64,000 bases of DNA from Streptomyces lavendulae subsp. lavendulae (lineage in GTDB: Bacteria; Actinomycetota; Actinomycetes; Streptomycetales; Streptomycetaceae): NCBI RefSeq assembly GCF_002803845.1, contig NZ_CP024985.1, forward strand, positions 6,149,501-6,213,500, in the 5' to 3' direction. Position numbers and translations under genes: made by a program. Under the pieces are notes generated by a model. The model had not been told where the DNA came from and made no database searches. It saw nothing but the letters and a program-made list of their open reading frames with translations. Below, in pieces: positions 54,725 through 64,000 of the stretch (its first letter is position 1; each line of letters begins with the position of its first letter).

Positions 54725-54812
54725 CCCCGGGGCGGTCAGTAGGGTTGGCACACAGCCGCAGTTACACGCTGCGCGCCCGTCGGTCGGGCGGGCTATGGAG
54801 AGGGGACAGCGC

Positions 54813-55391
54813 GTGACGGTCAACATGACCAAGGGGCAGGCCATCAGTCTGCAGAAGTCGGACGGCGGCACGCTGACCGCGGTCCGGATGGGCCTCGGGT
54901 GGCAGGCGGCCAAGCGCCGGGGCCTGTTCGGCTCGCGGACCCGGGAGATCGACCTGGACGCCTCGGCGGTGCTCTTCGCCGACAAGCAGCCGGTGGACGT
55001 GGTGTTCTTCCGGCACCTGCAGAGCGACGACGGCTCGGTCCGCCACACCGGCGACAACCTCGTCGGCGGCGTCGGCCAGGGCGGGGACGACGAGGCCATC
55101 CTCGTCGACCTCCAGCGCGTGCCCGTGCACATCGACCAGATCGTCTTCACGGTGAACTCCTTCACCGGCCAGACCTTCCAGGAAGTGCAGAACGCCTTCT
55201 GCCGCATCGTCGACGAGACCAACGGCCAGGAGCTGGCCCGTTACACCCTCGACGGCGGCGGCCAGTACACCGCGCAGATCATGGCGAAGGTGTCCCGCGC
55301 GGGCTCCGGCTGGAAGATGACGGCCCTCGGCAACCCGGCCAACGGCCGGACCTTCCAGGACCTGATGCCGGCGATCCTGCCGCACCTGTAG
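54813..55391 (+). CDS. TerD family stress protein
   Basis: A 192-residue TerD-domain protein. The GTG at 54813 follows GAGAGGGGAC and gives VTVNMTKGQAISLQKSDGG, the usual N-terminus. Calcium-binding acidic motifs DLDASAVLF and GDDEAILVDLQRVP, and SFTGQTFQEVQNAFCRIVDE, mark the family. TerD proteins act with TerC in tellurite, oxidative and phage stress; in Streptomyces they affect development. It is followed 58 bases later by a large TerD fusion gene. Confidence 0.9.
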   Translation: MTVNMTKGQAISLQKSDGGTLTAVRMGLGWQAAKRRGLFGSRTREIDLDASAVLFADKQPVDVVFFRHLQSDDGSVRHTGDNLVGGVGQGGDDEAILVDLQRVPVHIDQIVFTVNSFTGQTFQEVQNAFCRIVDETNGQELARYTLDGGGQYTAQIMAKVSRAGSGWKMTALGNPANGRTFQDLMPAILPHL

Positions 55392-55449
55392 CGGTACCGG
55401 GCAAGAGCACCACGGAACAAGAGAAGAAGGCACGGGGGAGGGCTGCACG

Positions 55450-57504
55450 ATGACGGCCGAACTGGTCCGGGGGCAGAACCACCCCCTGTCCCGCAATCGG
55501 GTGGAGATCCGGGTCTCGGCCGGGGCGGCCGTGCTGGCCCTGGCCGTCACCGGCGACGAGACGGGCCGGCCGGCCGGCCCCGGCGCCCTGGCGCACCCCG
55601 GGGCCCGGGCCCTGCCGGGCCTGGAGGTGCCGGACCGGGTCGGCGACCGCCACCGGTTCACCGTCGACCTCGACGCCGTCGGGGCGGCCGTCCACCGGGT
55701 CCGGGTGCTGCTGGTGCTGCCGCCCGGCGGGCCGGCGCGCTTCGGTGCGGTCGCCGCACCGCACGTCGCCGTGGCCGAGCCGGAGGGCGCCGCGCTCGCC
55801 GCGTACACCGTCACCGGCCTCGACTCCGAGAGCGCCCTCGTGGCCCTGGAGCTGTACCGGCGCCAGGGCGCCTGGAAGGTCCGGGCCGTGGGCCAGGGCT
55901 ACGCCGGGGGCCTCGGTGCGCTCCTGGCCGACGCCGGCCTGGCCGGTCCGGCCGCCGAGGGGCTGACGGCCGCCGCCCTGGGTCTGACGGCCTCCGGGGA
56001 CATCACCCTGGCCGCCCTGCCGGGCGGGGCCGCGCCGACCCTCCCGCACGGGCCGCGCTCCCCGTACGACGCCGTTCCGGGCGCCCCCGAGGGCCCCGCC
56101 GCACCGGCCCCCCAGCCGCCGGACCCGCTCCCGGCCCCCGCCGCCCCCCACGCGGGCACGCCCGGACCGGGCACATCCGGCGGGCCGTCCTCCGCGGACA
56201 CCCTCGGCGGCCCCGCCGGGGCGACCGCCGGAGCCGCGGCCGCGGGTGCGGCCGGTGCCGCCGGGGGCCCGCCCACCATCGACTACGCCCACCCGCGCCG
56301 TCGCCGCACCAGCGCCGAGGCCCCCGAGCCGGCGCCCCGCACCGAACCCGCCGCCGACCCGGGACAGCCCCCGCGCCCCGTCGCCGGGGACGCCAGCGGC
56401 TGGTCCATGGACGAGCGCCTCTACAACCAGGTCTGGGGCATGTTCGAGGACCTGGCCCGCACCGTGGCCGCCTACCGCGGAGCCGTCGACTTCGCCGACT
56501 CCCGCCTCGACCGGGAGCTCGACGCGGCCCTGTCCGACCCCGCCGCCCGGCTCGGCGGCTCCGCGAACGCCGCCCGCGACACCGCCCGGGCCCGCCGCGA
56601 CGACCTCGTGGCCCAGGCCCGCGCCGTCCTCGACCGGGACCTGGCGCAGCTCACCGCCGAGGCCGAGGTGGTGGAACCCGCGCTGCCGCCCGCCTACGCC
56701 CGCTGGTCCGCTCCCGTCTGGCACGGCCGGAGCACGCCCGCCGAGGCCCCGCTGGCTCTGCGCCTGGGCGACCTGAGCCTGCCCGAGCGGCCCGAGCTGC
56801 GGATCCCCATGCTGATGCGCGTCCCGCTGGAACGCGGCCTGTGGATCGACAACGGCCGCACCGGCTCCGAGGCGGCCATGACCATGGACACCGACCGGCT
56901 GCGCCGCGCCGCGATGGACATGGCCGTCGCGCACGCGGTGCGGCTGCTCGCGGTCCATCCCGCCGACGCCCTGTCCGTCCACGTCATCGACGCGGCCGGG
57001 GCGGGCGCCGCCTCCCTGGCGCCGCTGGTGCGCGCCGGGGTGCTGGCCGCGCCGCCGGCCGCGGGGGCCGAGGGGGTCACCCGGACCCTGGAGGGGCTGA
57101 CCCGCCGGGTGGACCTCGTACAGATGGCGCTGCGCGCGGGGGCCCCGGAGGACCTGCCGCCGGACGTGGACCCGGCCGAGCAGCTGCTGGTCGTGCACGA
57201 CTTCCCGCACGGTTTCGACGACCGCTCCGTCACCCGGCTGCGCTACCTGGCCGACGAGGGGCCGGCGGTCGGCGTGCACCTGCTGATGGTCGCGGACCGC
57301 GACGAGGGCTCCGCGTACGGGCCGCTGCTGGATCCGCTGTGGCGCTCGCTGATGCGGCTCTCGCCGGTGCCGGACCACCACCTCGCCGACCCCTGGGTGC
57401 AGCACGCCTGGACCTTCGAGCCGGACCTGCCCCCGCGGGACAGCCGGGTCCTGGAGCAGGCGCTGGAGCGGATCGCGCAGGACCGGAGGTCCGCCCGGCG
57501 GTGA
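55450..57504 (+). CDS. large TerD-like protein fused to an FtsK-like domain lacking a P-loop
   Basis: A 684-residue protein. Residues 1-190 are a diverged TerD-like domain (GQNHPLSRNRVEIRVSAG, FTVDLDAVGAAVHRVRVLLV, VTGLDSESALVALELYRRQG). Residues 190-310 are Pro/Ala/Gly linker. A helical segment (DERLYNQVWGMFEDLARTVA) leads to a C-terminal domain near 445-680 resembling the N-terminal, non-motor lobe of some FtsK/SpoIIIE proteins: ELRIPMLMRVPLERGLWIDN, AVRLLAVHPADALSVHVIDA, LLVVHDFPHGFDDRSVTRLR and VGVHLLMVADR. No GxxxxGKS is present, so ATPase activity is unlikely. It lies between terD and terC. Confidence 0.8.
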   Translation: MTAELVRGQNHPLSRNRVEIRVSAGAAVLALAVTGDETGRPAGPGALAHPGARALPGLEVPDRVGDRHRFTVDLDAVGAAVHRVRVLLVLPPGGPARFGAVAAPHVAVAEPEGAALAAYTVTGLDSESALVALELYRRQGAWKVRAVGQGYAGGLGALLADAGLAGPAAEGLTAAALGLTASGDITLAALPGGAAPTLPHGPRSPYDAVPGAPEGPAAPAPQPPDPLPAPAAPHAGTPGPGTSGGPSSADTLGGPAGATAGAAAAGAAGAAGGPPTIDYAHPRRRRTSAEAPEPAPRTEPAADPGQPPRPVAGDASGWSMDERLYNQVWGMFEDLARTVAAYRGAVDFADSRLDRELDAALSDPAARLGGSANAARDTARARRDDLVAQARAVLDRDLAQLTAEAEVVEPALPPAYARWSAPVWHGRSTPAEAPLALRLGDLSLPERPELRIPMLMRVPLERGLWIDNGRTGSEAAMTMDTDRLRRAAMDMAVAHAVRLLAVHPADALSVHVIDAAGAGAASLAPLVRAGVLAAPPAAGAEGVTRTLEGLTRRVDLVQMALRAGAPEDLPPDVDPAEQLLVVHDFPHGFDDRSVTRLRYLADEGPAVGVHLLMVADRDEGSAYGPLLDPLWRSLMRLSPVPDHHLADPWVQHAWTFEPDLPPRDSRVLEQALERIAQDRRSARR

Positions 57505-57543
57505 GCCGTCATGACCGGGGGCTGACCGCCTCTTGGTCTTCCC

Positions 57544-57573
57544 TTTACCTTTGGCCCCTTCCGCGGGTATCCT
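57544..57573 (+). promoter_or_regulatory. candidate terC promoter
   Basis: TTTACC (57544-57549) and TATCCT (57568-57573) with an 18-base spacer. A start near 57580 would place transcription just before the riboswitch stem at 57582. Confidence 0.55.
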
Positions 57574-57581
57574 GGCATCTG

Positions 57582-57717
57582 CGGAGGGGAGTATTCCTGC
57601 TATTTCCTGCGCGGCGTACCCGTCAATACGGACCACTGCGGTCGTGTCTGAACGCAGTCGGTCCCGGGGCGTCGGCCCGCGGCCACACCGGGCCGTTTCG
57701 GGTGGAAGAGACCTCCG
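57582..57717 (+). ncRNA. yybP-ykoY (Mn2+) riboswitch upstream of terC
   Basis: CGGAGG at 57582-57587 pairs with CCTCCG at 57712-57717 to close a three-way-type element. Just inside are GGGGAGTA on the left and AGAGACC on the right, close to the invariant sequences of the yybP-ykoY class, with CCGTCAATACGG (57620-57631) as an inner stem-loop. This class binds Mn2+ and commonly precedes TerC-like manganese exporters, as here. Position and gene context support the call; no covariance search was possible. Confidence 0.72.
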
Positions 57718-57760
57718 GCAGCGATGACGCTGACCCTGTGCTGAGCCATCCGCCGGAGGC

Positions 57761-58756
57761 GTGAATACCGTGGACGTTTCGTTGACCCTATGGGTGCTGA
57801 CCATCGTCGGTCTGGGCATCCTGATCGGCGCCGATTTCTTCATCGGCCGCAAACCGCACGACGTTTCCGTCAAGGAGGCGGGCATCTGGACGGTCGTCTG
57901 GATCGTCCTCGCCGCCCTCTTCGGCCTGGGGCTGCTCTTCTTCGGCAAGGGCCAGGCCTCCCAGGAGTTCTTCGCCGGCTTCATCACCGAGAAGTCCCTG
58001 AGCGTGGACAACCTCTTCGTCTTCGTCCTGATCATGGCGAAGTTCTCGGTGCCCTCGCACCTCCAGCAGCGCGTCCTGCTCGTCGGCGTGCTGATCGCCC
58101 TGGTCCTGCGCGCGGTGTTCATCGCCGCCGGCGCCGCGATCATCACCAGCTTCTCGTGGGTCTTCTACATCTTCGGCGCGTTCCTGATCTACACCGCCTG
58201 GAAGCTGATCCAGGAGGCCCGCAAGGACGAGGAGGAAGAGGAGTTCGAGGAGAACCGTCTCCTCAAGTCGATCGAGCACAAGTTCGGCGTCGCCGACCGC
58301 TACCACGGCACCAAGCTGTTCATCCGTGAGAACGGCAAGCGGATCCTGACCCCGCTGATGGTGGTCATGCTCGCCATCGGCACCACCGACGTCCTCTTCG
58401 CCCTGGACTCGATCCCCGCGATCTTCGGCCTCACCCAGGACCCGTACATCGTCTTCACCGCCAACGCCTTCGCCCTGATGGGTCTGCGCCAGCTGTACTT
58501 CCTGATCGGCGGCCTGCTCAAGAAGCTGGTCCACCTCAGCTACGGCCTGTCCGTCATCCTCGGCTTCATCGGCGTCAAGCTGGTGCTGCACGCCCTGCAC
58601 GAGTCCGGGGTGCACGTCCCGCAGATCTCCATCCCGGTCTCCCTCGGCGTCATCTGCGGTGTCCTGGTGATCACCACCATCACCAGCCTGATGGCCTCGA
58701 AGAAGCAGGCGGCGGCCGAAGCCGCCGCCGAGGAGTCGAAGAGCATCGACGCCTGA
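57761..58756 (+). CDS. TerC family integral membrane protein, probable Mn2+ exporter
   Basis: A 331-residue membrane protein with about nine helices. GIWTVVWIVLAALFGLGLLF, TEKSLSVDNLFVFVLIMAKF and IGTTDVLFALDSIPAIFGLT carry the conserved membrane acidic residues of TerC/Alx/YkoY, which export manganese. The loop near residues 150-185 is acidic (KDEEEEEFEENR). GTG start with GGAGG. The upstream riboswitch suggests induction by excess Mn2+. It also belongs functionally with the two TerD genes just before it. Confidence 0.92.
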   Translation: MNTVDVSLTLWVLTIVGLGILIGADFFIGRKPHDVSVKEAGIWTVVWIVLAALFGLGLLFFGKGQASQEFFAGFITEKSLSVDNLFVFVLIMAKFSVPSHLQQRVLLVGVLIALVLRAVFIAAGAAIITSFSWVFYIFGAFLIYTAWKLIQEARKDEEEEEFEENRLLKSIEHKFGVADRYHGTKLFIRENGKRILTPLMVVMLAIGTTDVLFALDSIPAIFGLTQDPYIVFTANAFALMGLRQLYFLIGGLLKKLVHLSYGLSVILGFIGVKLVLHALHESGVHVPQISIPVSLGVICGVLVITTITSLMASKKQAAAEAAAEESKSIDA

Positions 58757-58768
58757 TGCCCTGAGGGG

Positions 58769-60118
58769 CTACACGGGGGCGGCCGCTTCGGCCGCCCCCG
58801 TTCCCGTTTCCGCCGGGGCCCGGACCAGCGCCGGGTTCGTCTCCGGGAGCAGCGCGAAGCAGACCAGGCTCGCCAGGCAGACCAGCGTCAGGTACACCGC
58901 CACGCCCCAGGGCGGACCGGAGCCCTCCGCCAGGGCCGTCGCCACGACGGGCGTCAGCGCCCCGCCCAGCACCCCGCCCAGGTTGTAGCCGACGGCCGCG
59001 CCGGTGCAGCGGATCCGCGGGGCGTACAGCTCCGGCAGGTACGCGCCCACCAGCGCGAAGGCCAAGGCCATCCCGAAAAGCGCCACCACGCAGCCCAGCG
59101 TGATCAGCAGCGGCTCCCCGGACTGGAGCAGGGCCGTGAACGGGAACATCCACACCGCGCAGACCGCGCTGCCGGCCAGGCACAGCGGCCGCCGCCCCCA
59201 GCGGTCGCCCAGCACCGCCAGCAGCGGGGTGGCCAGGCCCTGGACCAGGACGGCGGCCATCACGCAGGCCAGCATCACGGTGCGGTCCACGCGCAGGTGC
59301 CCGGTCGCGTACGAGAGGGACCAGGTGGTGACCGCGTAGAAGACGGCGTACCCGAAGGCCAGTGCCCCTCCGGTCAGCAGCAGCAGCCGCCAGTGGCCGC
59401 GCACGACCTCGGTCAGCGGGGCCTCGGCCCGTCGGCCGGTCTCGGTGAGCGCGCGGAACTCCGGGGTCTCCTCGACGGACCGCCGCAGCCACAGCCCCGC
59501 CAGGGCCAGCAGCCCCGCGCCCCAGAACGGCACCCGCCAGCCCCAGGCGTTGAACTGCGCGTCGGTCAGGGTGACCGACAGTGCCAGCGTCAGGCCGTTG
59601 GCCAGCAGGAAGCCGACCGGCGGGCCCATCTGCGGGAAGCTCGACCACAGCCCGCGGCGCCGCTCCGGTGCGTGTTCGGCCGTCAGCAGCACCGCACCGC
59701 CCCACTCGCCGCCGAGCCCGAGCCCCTGGAGGAAGCGCAGCAGGAGCAGCAGCACGGGCGCGGCGATGCCGATCGAGGCGTACGTGGGCACGCAGCCGAC
59801 GGCCACCGTGGCGATGCCGGTGAGCAGCAGCGAGCCGAGCAGCACCGGCCGGCGCCCGTAGCGGTCGCCGACGTGGCCGAAGACGACGGAGCCGAGGGGG
59901 CGGGCGAGGAAACCGATGCCGAAGGTGCCGAAGGCGGCCAGGGTGGCGGCCAGCGGGGAGAAGGCGGGGAAGAACAGCGGGCCGAGGACCAGGGCGGCGG
60001 CCGTGCCGTAGGCGAAGAAGTCGTAGAACTCGATGGCGGTGCCGGCGAGCGAGGCCGAGGCGATCCGCAGCATCGAGGGGGAGGAGCCGGGGGAGGGGAC
60101 GGGGTGGTGTTGTTGCAT
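58769..60118 (-). CDS. MFS transporter, metabolite:H+ symporter (MHS) type
   Basis: A 449-residue major facilitator of the MHS subfamily (ProP/ShiA/KgtP-like). SLAGTAIEFYDFFAYGTAAA in helix 1, GHVGDRYGRRPVLLGSLLLT (motif A), LLRFLQGLGLGGEWGGAVLL in helix 4 and LGDRWGRRPLCLAG in the second half. It likely takes up an organic acid or osmolyte with protons; the exact substrate is not evident. A 12-bp hairpin overlaps its end and also serves terC. Confidence 0.88.
   Translation of the reverse strand: MQQHHPVPSPGSSPSMLRIASASLAGTAIEFYDFFAYGTAAALVLGPLFFPAFSPLAATLAAFGTFGIGFLARPLGSVVFGHVGDRYGRRPVLLGSLLLTGIATVAVGCVPTYASIGIAAPVLLLLLRFLQGLGLGGEWGGAVLLTAEHAPERRRGLWSSFPQMGPPVGFLLANGLTLALSVTLTDAQFNAWGWRVPFWGAGLLALAGLWLRRSVEETPEFRALTETGRRAEAPLTEVVRGHWRLLLLTGGALAFGYAVFYAVTTWSLSYATGHLRVDRTVMLACVMAAVLVQGLATPLLAVLGDRWGRRPLCLAGSAVCAVWMFPFTALLQSGEPLLITLGCVVALFGMALAFALVGAYLPELYAPRIRCTGAAVGYNLGGVLGGALTPVVATALAEGSGPPWGVAVYLTLVCLASLVCFALLPETNPALVRAPAETGTGAAEAAAPV
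58774..58800. terminator. bidirectional terminator between terC and the MHS transporter
   Basis: CGGGGGCGGCCG and CGGCCGCCCCCG form a perfect 12-bp stem with a CTT loop. It overlaps the last codons of the transporter gene. Confidence 0.85.
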
Positions 60119-60222
60119 GGTGCAGCAACTACCCCGCCCGGCTCCCCCCGGACAAGCGTTCGGTGATCATCGACCGGAAGGAGTGCACGTCCGCCCGGTG
60201 TTGACCGCGGCGGCGAACCGGA

Positions 60223-60879
60223 TCACCAGCCGCGTTCGCGCCACTCGGCCAGGTGCGGGCGCTCGGCGCCGAGCATGGTGTCGTTGCCGTGGCCCGGGTA
60301 GACCCAGGTCTCGTCCGGCAGCTCGCCGAAGAGCTTCGTCTCGACGTCGTCGAGCAGGCTGGTGAAGGCCTTCGCGTCGCCGTGGGTGTTGCCGACGCCG
60401 CCCGGGAAGAGGCAGTCGCCGGTGAACACGTGCGGGTGGCCGTGCGGGTCGTCGTAGACCAGCGCGATCGAGCCGGGGGTGTGGCCGACCAGGTGGCGCG
60501 CGGTCAGCTCGACCCGGCCGACCGTGATCGTGTCCCCGTCCCGGACCGGGACGTCCGTGGCGACGGGGATGCCCTCCGCGTCGAGGGCTCCCGCGTACGT
60601 GCGGGCCCCGGTGCTCTCCACGACCTCGGCGAGGGCGCCCCAGTGGTCGCCGTGCCGGTGGGTGGTGACGACGGACTCGATGCCGTCGTCACCGATCAGG
60701 CCGATCAGCGTGTCCGCCTCGGCGGCCGCGTCGATCAGCAGCTGTGCGCCGGTGGCCCGGCAGCGCAGCAGGTACGCGTTGTTGTTCATGGGGCCCACGG
60801 CGACCTTGGAGATCATCAGGTCCGCGAGTTCGTGGACGTCGGCAGGGCCGCCGACCTTCACCGCTCCGGTGTACGTCAT
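60223..60879 (-). CDS. MBL-fold hydrolase, glyoxalase II-like
   Basis: A 218-residue metallo-beta-lactamase-fold hydrolase. VTTHRHGDHWGALAEV (HxHxDH zinc site), LVGHTPGSIALVYD, VFTGDCLFPGGVG and WVYPGHGNDTMLG supply the metal ligands of the glyoxalase II/persulfide-dioxygenase group. In Actinobacteria such enzymes sit with mycothiol metabolism, and a mycothiol-dependent-enzyme homolog is next upstream on the same strand, 26 bases away. Likely a mycothiol-thioester or related hydrolase; inferred from context. Confidence 0.87.
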   Translation of the reverse strand: MTYTGAVKVGGPADVHELADLMISKVAVGPMNNNAYLLRCRATGAQLLIDAAAEADTLIGLIGDDGIESVVTTHRHGDHWGALAEVVESTGARTYAGALDAEGIPVATDVPVRDGDTITVGRVELTARHLVGHTPGSIALVYDDPHGHPHVFTGDCLFPGGVGNTHGDAKAFTSLLDDVETKLFGELPDETWVYPGHGNDTMLGAERPHLAEWRERGW

Positions 60880-60905
60880 GTCGTTGATCCTAAGGGGGTG
60901 CGGTC

Positions 60906-61598
60906 CTAGAGCGGGGGGAGCTCGGGCAGGCCGTCGCCCGCCTCGACGGCGAGGTGGGCGCCTTGCAGGCCGCGGCCGGCGAGCCAGCCGAGCAGCTCGG
61001 CCGTGGGGCCGGAGAGGGTCACCGGGGTGCCCTCCGTGCCGCCGGTGTGCCAGACCTGGCCGGGTCCGCCCTCCAGGGTGACCGGGGGGACGTCCGGGCG
61101 GCCGGACCAGCGGTCCGCGAGGAAGGCGATCTCCCGGTCGGTGAACTCCTCGGAGAGGTCGGTGAGCTCGTAGCCGACGTTCAGGTCGACGTGGTGCAGC
61201 TCGACCTCCACGAGGCGGCGGAACGGCACGTTGGAGGCGAGGTCGGTGACTCCGTTGCGCAGCTCGACCGTGCGCGACCAGTCCTGGGCGGGCTCGGTCG
61301 TGGCCAGGAAGCGGGCGCCGGAATCACGGAGGTCCGTGAGGTGTTCTTCCAGGGACCGGCCGGCGTCGCGCTCGATGTCCGCGTCGCGGGCGGCGCCGCT
61401 CTCGTACATGGGGCGGCCCTCGAAGACGTTCACGAGGGCGTCGGCGTTGCGCGCGAGGTGGGCCAGGATGTGGCCACGGGTCCAGCCGGGGAGGTGTGAC
61501 TCCTCGGCAAGGGCGGCGTTGTCCAGTTTCGCGACCGCGTTCAGCAGCCGGTCCGTGGCTTCACGTACAGATCGCAGGTCGTGCACATGATCAGTCAT
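60906..61598 (-). CDS. maleylpyruvate isomerase family, mycothiol-dependent
   Basis: A 230-residue DinB/MDMPI-fold protein. Residues 1-150 hold the metal-binding helical bundle: LPGWTRGHILAHLARNADAL (His ligand) and RRLVEVELHHVDLNVGYEL (Glu and His ligands). The C-terminal 60 residues are the MDMPI_C beta domain (PVTLSGPTAELLGWLAGRG). The ATG at 61598 fits the family start. It probably uses mycothiol as a cofactor or acts in detoxification, in line with the hydrolase downstream. Confidence 0.88.
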   Translation of the reverse strand: MTDHVHDLRSVREATDRLLNAVAKLDNAALAEESHLPGWTRGHILAHLARNADALVNVFEGRPMYESGAARDADIERDAGRSLEEHLTDLRDSGARFLATTEPAQDWSRTVELRNGVTDLASNVPFRRLVEVELHHVDLNVGYELTDLSEEFTDREIAFLADRWSGRPDVPPVTLEGGPGQVWHTGGTEGTPVTLSGPTAELLGWLAGRGLQGAHLAVEAGDGLPELPPL

Positions 61599-61786
61599 GG
61601 AACCGAGCCTAGTGGCCCGGGGGCCCGTGCCACACGATCGGGTGAAGCCGTCTCGGGAGTGCCGTAAATCGAATGTGCGTGCTATACGCTCGGGAGTCCA
61701 GACCCACTCCGTCGCAGAGGCGCCCCCCATACCCTGGATAGCCGGGGCCCGTGCCCCCGCTTCTCTCAAGAAAGGTGCGGACCGGC
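61599..61786. promoter_or_regulatory. uvrA divergent promoter region with a possible SOS half-site
   Basis: The 188-base gap holds an extended -10-like TGCTATACG (61680-61688) and, just before it, TCGAATGTGCGTGCTA. Against the actinobacterial LexA consensus TCGAACNNNNGTTCGA this matches five of six positions on the left and four of six on the right. Confidence 0.35.

Positions 61787-64000
<2,214 letters not shown>

Noticed and set aside
55450..57504. Active FtsK-type ATPase in the large TerD protein
   Set aside because: No Walker A motif is present anywhere in the C-terminal half; only the non-motor lobe is resembled.

Overview
The window is a piece of a Streptomyces-type actinobacterial chromosome. 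The evidence is very high GC, codons saturated with G or C in the third position, many GTG starts, hairpin terminators without U-tracts, a chaplin (an aerial-hyphae protein), and the gene order pyk - ANTAR response regulator - branched-chain amino acid transporter - polA - rpsA - coaE - uvrB - uvrA. I recall that order from Streptomyces coelicolor. Most of the window is chromosomal core, and no phage, plasmid, IS element or CRISPR array was seen. Both ends are cut: the aminopeptidase N gene lacks its 5' end and uvrA lacks its 3' end.

Region 1-9 kb holds the tail of pepN, a frameshifted membrane-anchored protein, a two-gene operon resembling desA-desB (PLP decarboxylase plus amine N-hydroxylase) with no desC or desD beside it, a Tat-exported 5'-nucleotidase, a SIMPL-domain protein, and pyruvate kinase with a 12-bp inverted repeat in its leader. 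Region 9-11.4 kb has a start-less lipoprotein remnant, an EF-hand protein, a LAGLIDADG/HTH protein, an odd class-I-shaped tRNA with a CAA anticodon, and the ANTAR response regulator.

Region 11.4-17.4 kb is a complete liv operon on the minus strand. The lipoprotein gene comes first, then a strong intergenic hairpin, then livH, livM, livG and livF, each joined by overlaps or a gap of a few bases. LivG carries a long Ala/Glu tail. Region 17.7-31.3 kb holds a membrane protein, a thioesterase, an FdhF/YdeP molybdoenzyme, polA, DUF4184 and DUF3068 membrane proteins, a secreted lytic transglycosylase with a Thr-Pro tail, hrpB helicase and a methyltransferase.

Region 31.3-43.5 kb starts with rpsA and its clear sigma-70-type promoter. 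PAC2, coaE and TPR genes follow, then a scar where two head-to-head genes seem to have lost their 5' ends, an SNF2 helicase/SWIM zinc-finger operon, a HAD-like protein, a two-domain sortase-anchored chaplin, and a divergent MBL hydrolase/MarR regulator pair.

Region 43.5-64 kb holds DUF2293, a WGR/beta-propeller protein divergent from a uridine-kinase-like protein with a broken P-loop, the pseudouridine catabolic pair psuG-psuK, a cupin, two MFS transporters, ogt, a glycerophosphodiesterase, uvrB, two TerD proteins (one fused to an FtsK-like domain lacking a P-loop), terC behind a likely Mn(II) yybP-ykoY riboswitch, a second MBL hydrolase, a mycothiol-dependent maleylpyruvate isomerase-like protein, and uvrA. 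The most promising leads are the tRNA/LAGLIDADG locus, the TerD-TerD/FtsK-like-TerC cluster, the WGR/kinase-like divergent pair, the SNF2-SWIM pair and the orphan desAB pair.
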